A stretch of 12,985 bases of DNA from NCBI GenBank assembly GCA_035632395.1, contig DASQGX010000117.1:1-12985 (forward strand), given 5' to 3'. Positions 6,418-12,115 of the stretch are shown piece after piece. The DNA is from REEB95 sp035632395 (lineage in GTDB: Bacteria > Pseudomonadota > Alphaproteobacteria > ATCC43930 > CGMCC-115725). The position numbers and the translations under genes are program-made. Every line of letters starts with the position of its first letter. Position 1 is the stretch's first letter. The notes under the pieces are model-generated. The model was not told the origin of the DNA. It did no database searches and worked only from the letters and a program-made list of their open reading frames with translations.

Positions 6418-7302
6418 GTGGCCATGCACGGCCTGTTGACGGTGGCTGAACCGATCGAAGTTCTCGCCAATGGCGGACAAGAGGTGCCGCTGGTCCTGGC
6501 CTCGCCGCATAGCGGGGCAGACTATCCGGTCGATTTCCTGGCCGCCTCGCGCCTCGATGCGCTAACGCTGCGTCGTTCCGAAGACAGTTTCGTCGACGAG
6601 ATCTTTGGCGCCGCACCGGCGCTGGGCGCGCCGCTGCTGCGCGCCCGGTTCCCGCGCGCCTACATTGACGTCAACCGCGAGCCGTTCGAGCTCGATCCGA
6701 CAATGTTCGAGGACCCGCTGCCGAACTTCGTCAATAGCCATTCGCCGCGCGTCCGCGTCGGGCTCGGCACCATCGCCCGCGTAGTCGCATCCGGCGAAGA
6801 GATCTACGCGCGCAAACTCAAATTCAGCGATGCGGCGCAGCGCATCGAGACCCTCTATCGGCCGTATCACCGGATGCTGAAGCAGCTGCTCGATGCGACG
6901 CAGGAACGCTATGGTTTTTCGATCCTGCTCGATTGCCATTCGATGCCCTCGGCGAGCTGCGACCGCGACCGGCGCGACCGCTCGCCGCGTGCCGACATGG
7001 TGCTCGGCGACTGCCACGGCACGTCGTGCCACCCGGTGATCACTGAGGCGGCGCACAATGTGCTGAACGCCAAGGGATATTCGACGGCGCTCAACACGCC
7101 TTATGCCGGCGGTTTCACGACGGCGCATTACGGCCGGCCAGCCGCCGGTAATCATTGCCTGCAGATCGAGATCAACCGCGCGCTGTACATGGACGAGCAG
7201 ACCTTCGAGCGGAAACCGTTCCTCGCTCGGCTGAGCGATCACATGCGCGATTTGACCGAAACCCTTTCCGCCATCGACCCGGAGCTGTTGCGGCCGGCAT
7301 GA
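6418..7302 (+). CDS. N-formylglutamate amidohydrolase (HutG-type)
   Basis: Zinc-dependent amidohydrolase expected to cleave N-formyl-glutamate to formate and glutamate, the last step of one histidine degradation route. The protein is 294 residues from the GTG at 6418, or 292 from the ATG at 6424; neither start has a clear Shine-Dalgarno. Family motifs: LASPHSGADYP (28-37), AYIDVNREPFELDP (with the conserved D-x-N-R-x-P), LLDCHSMPS, and GGFTTAHYGRP. No other hut genes are in the window, and the gene pairs with cpdR on one side and a GNAT gene on the other, so it may be a stand-alone amidase rather than part of a histidine operon. The stop overlaps the next start. Confidence 0.9.
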   Translation: MAMHGLLTVAEPIEVLANGGQEVPLVLASPHSGADYPVDFLAASRLDALTLRRSEDSFVDEIFGAAPALGAPLLRARFPRAYIDVNREPFELDPTMFEDPLPNFVNSHSPRVRVGLGTIARVVASGEEIYARKLKFSDAAQRIETLYRPYHRMLKQLLDATQERYGFSILLDCHSMPSASCDRDRRDRSPRADMVLGDCHGTSCHPVITEAAHNVLNAKGYSTALNTPYAGGFTTAHYGRPAAGNHCLQIEINRALYMDEQTFERKPFLARLSDHMRDLTETLSAIDPELLRPA

Positions 7303-7856
7303 GCGACGCCGCCGCATTCCGTTTCGCGCTGCGTGATTCCGCGCCGAACGACGCCGAAGCCATTGCCGCGATCTACGCCCATCACGTGCGCTTTGGCCTC
7401 GGCACGTTCGAGGAGATGCCGCCGTCGGTCGAGGAAATTCGCCAGCGGCGCGAAAGCATATTGGCGCTCGGGTTGCCGTTTTTGGTCGCTGTCGCCGGCG
7501 ATCGCGTCGTCGGCTACGCCTATGCGGGGCCTTACCGCGTGCGGTCGGCTTATCGCTACACGCTCGAAGATTCGGTCTACGTCGCACCCGACGCCACTGG
7601 ACACGGCATCGGACGCACCTTGCTGGCACGGCTCGTCGAACGCTGCGACGCGCTCGGCTATCGCCAGATGGTGGCCGTCATCGGCGACAGCGGCAATCAG
7701 GCCTCGATCCGGCTGCACGCGGCGCTCGGCTTCGCGCGCGTCGGCATCCAGCCGGCGGTCGGCTTCAAGCACGGACAGTGGGTCGACAGCGTGCTGATGC
7801 AGCGGACGCTCGGCAGGGGCGCGGCAACCTTGCCCAAATCGGCGGAGTCCGCCTGA
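7299..7856 (+). CDS. GNAT-family N-acetyltransferase, phosphinothricin acetyltransferase-like
   Basis: A 185-residue acetyl-CoA-dependent N-acyltransferase. The N-terminal part FRFALRDSAPNDAEAIAAIY and the TFEEMPPSVEEI segment (36-47) are typical of the Pat/MddA subgroup, which acetylates phosphinothricin, methionine sulfone and similar amino acid analogues. The CoA pyrophosphate loop is DATGHGIGRTLL (98-109). E90-D91 in YTLEDSVYV fits the catalytic acid position. The C-terminal GFKHGQWVDSVLMQR (155-169) is also diagnostic of the subgroup. The start ATG overlaps the TGA of the amidohydrolase gene (ATGA), so the two are probably translated together. The natural substrate is unknown; resistance is not implied. 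Confidence 0.9.
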   Translation: MSDAAAFRFALRDSAPNDAEAIAAIYAHHVRFGLGTFEEMPPSVEEIRQRRESILALGLPFLVAVAGDRVVGYAYAGPYRVRSAYRYTLEDSVYVAPDATGHGIGRTLLARLVERCDALGYRQMVAVIGDSGNQASIRLHAALGFARVGIQPAVGFKHGQWVDSVLMQRTLGRGAATLPKSAESA

Positions 7857-7883
7857 GCGCTCTCGAGTTAATTTCCGATGCGG

Positions 7884-7916
7884 AAAAAGAAAAAGGGCCG
7901 CACCGGAGCGCGGCCC
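7884..7916 (-). terminator. Intrinsic terminator of the small RNA
   Basis: Read on the minus strand, a nine-pair stem GGGCCGCGC / GUGCGGCCC with one G-U pair closes a UCCG tetraloop, followed by TTTTTCTTTTT. It is too far (over 220 bases) from the CoA-transferase stop to be only that gene's terminator, which supports a separate transcript. On the plus strand the hairpin lacks a T tract, so it should not efficiently stop GNAT transcription. Confidence 0.85.
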
Positions 7917-7979
7917 AAGTTTAGGGAGGAAACGCCTAGAAGACGTACGACACGCCGTCGGGCGACGGCCGTGTCGCGT
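7884..7979 (-). ncRNA. Candidate trans-acting small RNA with anti-Shine-Dalgarno stretch
   Basis: On the minus strand I see a complete small RNA layout. A promoter lies at 8013-7985. The predicted transcript starts near 7979. A 5' hairpin follows at 7975-7949 (GACAC, bulged G, GCCGTC; loop GCCC; GACGGC, GTGTC). Then comes an unpaired stretch with UUUCCUCCCUAAACUU (7932-7917), complementary to ribosome-binding sites, and finally a terminator hairpin with a U-rich tail (7916-7884). The size of about 96 nt and the exposed CCUCCC recall rhizobial small RNAs of the suhB/alpha-r14 kind, but I cannot verify family membership. No convincing reading frame covers it. It lies between the convergent GNAT gene and CoA-transferase gene. 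Confidence 0.6.
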
Positions 7980-7984
7980 TGCAA

Positions 7985-8013
7985 TATATGGCCTATTGCG
8001 GCGCACAATGCAA
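7985..8013 (-). promoter_or_regulatory. Predicted sigma-70-type promoter of the small RNA
   Basis: Minus-strand TTGCAT (8013-8008), a 17-base spacer and CATATA (7990-7985), the latter within CCATATATT. This places initiation near 7979, just before the 5' hairpin. The remaining part of the gap, 8014-8137, holds no supported gene. Confidence 0.5.
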
Positions 8014-8122
8014 TCCATAAAAGGGGATAAGGCGCTAAGAGGGCCAGATTTCCGTGCGTTATTTCGCCACAGGCGGAGGCTTTTAGGGGTCGATCGCGGC
8101 CGTCGTTTTTGCATCGCACAAA

Positions 8123-8144
8123 TGCGTGATTTACAAGTCACGCA
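8123..8144. repeat. Inverted repeat across the CoA-transferase stop codon
   Basis: TGCGTGA, eight bases, TCACGCA: a perfect 7-bp inverted repeat that includes the stop codon of the minus-strand CoA-transferase gene. It would form a hairpin in the mRNA 3' end. Only a short, broken T run follows on the minus strand, so if it terminates it does so weakly; it may instead protect the 3' end. Confidence 0.4.
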
Positions 8145-9253
8145 AACTCGCGCCGCAGCTTAGGACCATGCTCGTCGAGCTTGGGCACGGCGCGGCCGGC
8201 GAGATCGGCGGCGCGACGGCCCGGCGGCGATGGCAAATCAACCGAGCCGCTCTCGGTCGTCGTCACGATCGTCGTCAGCGCCGGATGGCGCGCGAAATCG
8301 TCGAGCGTGTTGAGGTTGCCGTAGGCGATGCCCGCCGTCTTGAGCCGCGCCGCCAGTGCGGCGCGCACTTCGCGTTTGAACGTCGCCGCCACCAGTGCCT
8401 CGAGCGCCGGCCGATTGGCAACACGGCGCGGTCCATCGGAGAAACGCGGGTCGTGCGCCAGTGCGGCGTCGCGCAAGATTTCGGCGCAGAAGCGCTGCCA
8501 CTCGCGTTCGTTCTGGATCGAGATGACGATCGACTTTCCATCGGCGGCGACGAAGGCGCCATAAGGCGCGATCGACGGATGGTGGACGCCAACACGCTGC
8601 GGCGGATGGCCGTCCGCTTGCTGCATCAATGCAACCGACAGCCACTCGGCGGTAGCGCCGAACAGCGAGATCTCAAGTAGAGCGCCGCCGCCGTGCCGCT
8701 CTCGCGCATAAAGCGCTTCGAGGATAGCCGCATAGCCATTGAGGCCGGCGGCGATGTCGGACACCGGCACACCGACCCGGCCGGGTGCTTCAGGCGAGCC
8801 GGTGATCGAGGTGAGCCCCGTTTCCGCCTGGATCAGCAGATCGTAGGATTTCATGTCGCGATAGACGCCGCTTTCGCCGTAGCCCGAGATCGAACAGATG
8901 ATTAGGCGCGGATGCGTGCGGCGCAGCTCCGCCGGATCGAAGCCGGCACGCGCCGCGGCGCCCGGTGCCAGGTTCTGGATGAATACGTCGGCGCGGGCGA
9001 TCATGCGGCCGAGCAGCGCCTTGTCTGTTGCCGCCTTGATATCCAGCGCAATCGATTCCTTGCCGCGATTGAGCCACACGAAATGCGCCGACTGGCCTTT
9101 GGCCGCGCGGTCGTAATAGCGCGCGAAGTCGCCCTCCGGCCGCTCGATCTTGATGACGCGCGCGCCGGCATCGGCCAGGCGGCAGCTGCATAGCGGCGCC
9201 GCCACCGCCTGTTCCAAGGCGACCACGAGAATTCCCTCGAGCGGTCCCGTCAT
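8138..9253 (-). CDS. CaiB/BaiF family (class III) CoA-transferase
   Basis: Moves CoA between acyl-CoA and a carboxylic acid through an aspartyl-CoA intermediate. Family features: the opening PLEGILVVALEQAVAAPLCS, RVIKIERPEGDFAR (33-46 by the longer start), FVWLNRGKESIALDI, and the catalytic aspartate in SYDLLIQAETGLTSITG (D139 by the longer start, equivalent to D169 of formyl-CoA transferase). Its length of about 371 residues is slightly under the usual 380-430. Two tandem ATG codons (9256 and 9253) follow GGGAGGG; I chose 9253 for better spacing. The gene diverges from the D-2-hydroxyacid dehydrogenase gene, with 86 bases between the starts. In this cluster it would activate or recycle a carboxylic acid intermediate; the substrate is not readable. 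Confidence 0.92.
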   Translation of the reverse strand: MTGPLEGILVVALEQAVAAPLCSCRLADAGARVIKIERPEGDFARYYDRAAKGQSAHFVWLNRGKESIALDIKAATDKALLGRMIARADVFIQNLAPGAAARAGFDPAELRRTHPRLIICSISGYGESGVYRDMKSYDLLIQAETGLTSITGSPEAPGRVGVPVSDIAAGLNGYAAILEALYARERHGGGALLEISLFGATAEWLSVALMQQADGHPPQRVGVHHPSIAPYGAFVAADGKSIVISIQNEREWQRFCAEILRDAALAHDPRFSDGPRRVANRPALEALVAATFKREVRAALAARLKTAGIAYGNLNTLDDFARHPALTTIVTTTESGSVDLPSPPGRRAADLAGRAVPKLDEHGPKLRREFA

Positions 9254-9339
9254 CATTGCCCTCCCGGCCTAGCTTTGGCCGTGGCTGCGGTTCCCTGTCA
9301 ACCGCCGGGGTGCTAAACGAAGGCGCGGGAGGCGGCGCA

Positions 9340-10311
9340 ATGATGCAGGTGGCAATCCTCGACGATTATCAACGATCGGCCTTGGCACTCGCCGATTGGA
9401 AGAGCCTTGAGCCTGGCGTGCAGGTCGAGACTTTTCCCGACCATATCGCCGATCCCGATATTCTCGCCCGGCGTCTGCATACGTTCGAATGCGTGGTTCT
9501 GATGCGTGAGCGCACGCCGTTTCCGAAATTGCTGATCGATCGCCTGCCCAATCTGCGGCTCATCGTCACCGCCGGCATGAAGAACACGTCGATCGATATC
9601 GCCGCGGCCACGACGCGCGGCATCCGGGTCTGCGGTACCGAAACCCTCGGCACACCGACGGCGGAGCTGGCTTGGGGACTGATCGTTGCGTTGGCGCGCA
9701 AGATTCCGCAGGAATTCGCTGCGCTCAAACGCGGCCATTGGCAATCGACGCTCGGCATCGGCCTGCATGGCAAAACGTTGGGTGTCGTCGGCCTCGGCCG
9801 ACTGGGAAGCCAGATGGCGCGCATTGGCGCCGCCTTCGGCATGCGGATCGTTGCCTGGAGCCCGAATCTGACGGCGGCGCGCGCACAGGAAGTCGGCGCG
9901 ACGGTGGTGACCAAGGACGAGTTGTTCGGCCAGGCGGATTTCGTCACCATTCATCTCGTGCTCGGCGATCGCAGCCGCGGACTGGTCGGCGCCGCCGAGT
10001 TCGAGCGGATGAAGCCGACCGCCTATCTCGTCAATACGTCGCGCGGACCAGTCGTGCAGGAGGCGGCGCTGATCACGGCATTGAAAGAGCGCCGCATCGC
10101 TGGCGCGGCACTCGACGTCTACGACCGCGAGCCGCTGCCCGCCGGTCATCCGCTGCTGGCACTCGACAATCTACTGGTGACGCCGCATCTCGGCTACGTC
10201 ACCGCCGAGAACTACCGGCTGATCTACGGCCAGGCGGTCGAGGACATCCGTACGTTCCTCGACGGCAAGCCGGTCCGTATCATCAACGCCGTTGCCGCGC
10301 GCGTTGCCTGA
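9340..10311 (+). CDS. D-2-hydroxyacid dehydrogenase family protein
   Basis: NAD(P)-dependent oxidoreductase of 323 residues, interconverting a 2-keto acid and a D-2-hydroxy acid. The Rossmann loop is VVGLGRLGSQMARIGAAFG, with the glycine motif at residues 151-156. Catalytic residues are R235 (NTSRGPVV), E264 (YDREPLP) and H283 (VTPHLGYVT). After the second beta strand the sequence is IVAWSPN, without the usual Asp that selects NAD, so NADP or dual use is possible. The start is the first of two tandem ATGs, 7 bases after GGGAGG; an in-frame ATG at 9256 would overlap the divergent CoA-transferase start and adds a tail unlike the family. It converges with the BKACE gene, with 12 bases between the stops. 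Confidence 0.92.
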   Translation: MMQVAILDDYQRSALALADWKSLEPGVQVETFPDHIADPDILARRLHTFECVVLMRERTPFPKLLIDRLPNLRLIVTAGMKNTSIDIAAATTRGIRVCGTETLGTPTAELAWGLIVALARKIPQEFAALKRGHWQSTLGIGLHGKTLGVVGLGRLGSQMARIGAAFGMRIVAWSPNLTAARAQEVGATVVTKDELFGQADFVTIHLVLGDRSRGLVGAAEFERMKPTAYLVNTSRGPVVQEAALITALKERRIAGAALDVYDREPLPAGHPLLALDNLLVTPHLGYVTAENYRLIYGQAVEDIRTFLDGKPVRIINAVAARVA

Positions 10312-10323
10312 TCGGCCGCGCGA

Positions 10324-11157
10324 TTACGCCAGCGGCGCGAGGCCAAGGATCTGGCGCGCTTCGGCCGGCGTCGCCGGCCGGCGATCATATCCGCCGCAAA
10401 TATCGGTGACCCGCGTCACCAGCTCGGCATTGTTTTTGGCCAGCCGCGTCTTGTCGTAACGCAGATTGTCCTCGAGGCCGGTGCGGACATGGCCGCCAAG
10501 CTCGAGGCACCAGCGATTGACCTCGAGCTGATGCCGGCCGATGCCGGCCGCGGTCCAGGTTGTGCCGGGCATGATCTCGGCGAGTTCGCGGAGCATGAAT
10601 TCGAGTACCTGGCGGCGTGCCGGCAACGCATTGGGAATGCCGAGCACGAACTGAACGTGCGCCGGCGGCCTGATCAGGCCGCGATCGATCAGCGCCTTAG
10701 TGTTATAGAGCATCGCCAGATCGAAGATTTCGATTTCGGGCTTGATGCCGAGGTCGCGCATCGTCGTCGCCATGTTGTCGATGAGCTGCGGCGTGTTCTC
10801 GTAGATCTGCGTCGCAAAATTCACCGAGCCGGTGGCCAGCGACGCCATGTCGGGACGATGCACCAGCGAGTTCGCCCGCTCGTTCTGGTTACGGCCGCGA
10901 CCGCCCGTCGAGAACTGCACGATTATGCCGGGACAATGCTTGCGCACGCCGGCCTGCACTTCGGCGAACAGTGCCGGATCCGACGACGAGCTTTCATCCG
11001 GATTGCGGACGTGGATATGAACCAGCGACGCGCCGGCGTCGAATGCCTCATGAGTTGATTCGATCTGTTCAGCGGGCCGCACGGGCACGGCCGGCGAATC
11101 GGCCTTCTTCGGCACCGCCCCCGTGATCGCAACGGTGATGATGACCGGTGTCGTCAT
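10324..11157 (-). CDS. BKACE family beta-keto acid cleavage enzyme (3-keto-5-aminohexanoate cleavage enzyme-like)
   Basis: A zinc TIM-barrel enzyme of 277 residues. Known members condense a beta-keto acid with acetyl-CoA, giving acetoacetate and a shortened acyl-CoA. Seen here: MTTPVIITVAITGAVPKK at the N-terminus, zinc-binding H47-x-H49 in LVHIHVRNPDESS, QFSTGGRGRNQNERA (81-95), and E229 in VRTGLEDN, the third expected ligand. The start follows GGAGGAGGGACA, a strong ribosome-binding site. It lies 15 bases downstream of the aldolase gene on the same strand, so the two form an operon. Substrate preference in BKACEs depends on a few active-site residues that I cannot map with certainty here; a carboxylated or hydroxylated keto acid would suit the cluster. 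Confidence 0.92.
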   Translation of the reverse strand: MTTPVIITVAITGAVPKKADSPAVPVRPAEQIESTHEAFDAGASLVHIHVRNPDESSSSDPALFAEVQAGVRKHCPGIIVQFSTGGRGRNQNERANSLVHRPDMASLATGSVNFATQIYENTPQLIDNMATTMRDLGIKPEIEIFDLAMLYNTKALIDRGLIRPPAHVQFVLGIPNALPARRQVLEFMLRELAEIMPGTTWTAAGIGRHQLEVNRWCLELGGHVRTGLEDNLRYDKTRLAKNNAELVTRVTDICGGYDRRPATPAEARQILGLAPLA

Positions 11158-11172
11158 TGTCCCTCCTCCCAC

Positions 11173-12036
11173 TTAATTCCGTCCGGCGAGTTGTTTGCCT
11201 TTTTCCAGCGCGGCATAACCGCGCGTCGGCGCCGCCATCAGGAAGCGATAGCCTTCTTTCAGCACGCGCTCGACGTTGGCGGTGTCGACATGCGGATGGC
11301 CCACCGGCACTTTGTGTTTCTTGCAGGTCGCCAGCACCTGCGCCATGTGCTTCAGCACTTCAGGATGCTCGTACTGGCGCGGTACGCCAAGCTCCTGGCT
11401 CAAATCGCCTTCGCCGATGAGGATTGCGCCGATGCCGGGCACGTGCGCCAGCATCGCGTCGAGATTGCGGATGCCTTCGGTGTCCTCGATCATCAGAATG
11501 ACGAAAATCTCGCCCTTCGGATCGAGCGGCCAGACATCGGCACGCCCATAGTATTCCTGTTGCGTCAGGCCCCAATAACGCGCCGCCACCGTCGGACCGT
11601 CGCCGCGCAGCCCGGCCGGCTCGTAAAGTGGCGCGGCCTTGAGCCTCGGATAGCGGCAGGCCGCGACCGCGTTACGCGCCTGCTCGACCGTCGAGATGTG
11701 CGGCCAGATGATGCCGTAGACACCAAGGTCGAGCGCCTGCTTGGCAAAGACCTGGCTCAGCTCGCCGCCGTTGGGCGGGATGCGCACCAGGGGCGTGATG
11801 GTGGGCGCGACCGACTTTGCGTCGACGATCTGGCGGCGGTTGAGCATGTATTGGAGACAGTCGCGCAGCATGTGGATGTCCCACGGATTGTGCTCCATCT
11901 CGAAGACGACACCGTCGTATTTCGACTGGCTGAAGGCGAGCGCGTTCTCGATATCGGCAATGGTGAACGCCGTGAATGTCGGTTGCCCCTGCTCGAGCGC
12001 GCGGATCACGCCGTTGAGGCGCGGAATCTCGGTCAT
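11173..12036 (-). CDS. HpcH/HpaI aldolase/citrate lyase family protein (class II, pyruvate-type)
   Basis: Divalent-metal aldolase of 287 residues that probably cleaves a 4-hydroxy-2-keto acid to pyruvate (or a related keto acid) plus an aldehyde or keto acid. Landmarks: H49 in FEMEHNPWD, R85 in TPLVRIPPNG, metal ligands E184 (LMIEDTEG) and D211 (IGEGDLSQELG). It is longer than the usual 250-270 residues, because of an extra segment at about 137-175 (YEPAGLRGDGPTVAARYWG onward). The start MTEIPRLNG follows GGGAGGAACG. It leads an operon with the BKACE gene and diverges from ligJ with 79 bases between starts, so it may process the LigJ product or its cleavage fragments. RraA-type LigK, the usual aldolase for that step, is not seen in this window. 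Confidence 0.9.
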   Translation of the reverse strand: MTEIPRLNGVIRALEQGQPTFTAFTIADIENALAFSQSKYDGVVFEMEHNPWDIHMLRDCLQYMLNRRQIVDAKSVAPTITPLVRIPPNGGELSQVFAKQALDLGVYGIIWPHISTVEQARNAVAACRYPRLKAAPLYEPAGLRGDGPTVAARYWGLTQQEYYGRADVWPLDPKGEIFVILMIEDTEGIRNLDAMLAHVPGIGAILIGEGDLSQELGVPRQYEHPEVLKHMAQVLATCKKHKVPVGHPHVDTANVERVLKEGYRFLMAAPTRGYAALEKGKQLAGRN

Positions 12037-12078
12037 CGTTCCTCCCATTCAGGCGACGCATCTTAGCAGCGGCACGGT

Positions 12079-12107
12079 TTGACAAGCAAAGAGGCGGTTC
12101 CTAGCAT
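12079..12107 (+). promoter_or_regulatory. Predicted sigma-70-type promoter of ligJ
   Basis: TTGACA (12079-12084), a 17-base spacer and TAGCAT (12102-12107). The -35 is perfect and the -10 matches four of six bases. Initiation would fall at about 12114-12116, on or next to the ligJ ATG, giving a leaderless or nearly leaderless mRNA. No Shine-Dalgarno is seen before ligJ, which agrees. Confidence 0.5.
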
Positions 12108-12115
12108 CCGCCGCG

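Noticed and set aside
6562..7629. Minus-strand open frame of 355 codons opposite the amidohydrolase and GNAT genes
   Set aside because: Arginine-rich shadow frame spanning two well-supported plus-strand genes; no recognisable domain and no ribosome-binding site.
7299..7856. GNAT gene as a herbicide or antibiotic resistance determinant
   Set aside because: Pat-like housekeeping acetyltransferases are widespread; the coupling to an amidohydrolase gene and the lack of mobile signals give no support for resistance.
7936..7992. Short minus-strand peptide frame ending SPDGVSYVF inside the small RNA
   Set aside because: It looks protein-like at its end but has no ATG, GTG or TTG start with a ribosome-binding site before an upstream stop, and its bases are explained by the hairpin symmetry.
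7868..8119. Minus-strand 83-codon frame through the gap after the GNAT gene
   Set aside because: It runs through the small RNA hairpins and the terminator T tract (giving FFFF near its end), so it cannot be a normal coding sequence.
9256..9339. N-terminal extension of the D-2-hydroxyacid dehydrogenase to an ATG at 9256
   Set aside because: The extra 28 residues are Gly/Ser-rich and unlike the family, would overlap the divergent promoter, and the tandem ATG at 9340/9343 has a good GGGAGG site.
9253..9339. Strong promoters for the CoA-transferase/dehydrogenase divergent gap
   Set aside because: A perfect TTGACA exists on the minus strand (9301-9296), but no acceptable -10 element lies 16-18 bases downstream, so I did not list it as a feature.
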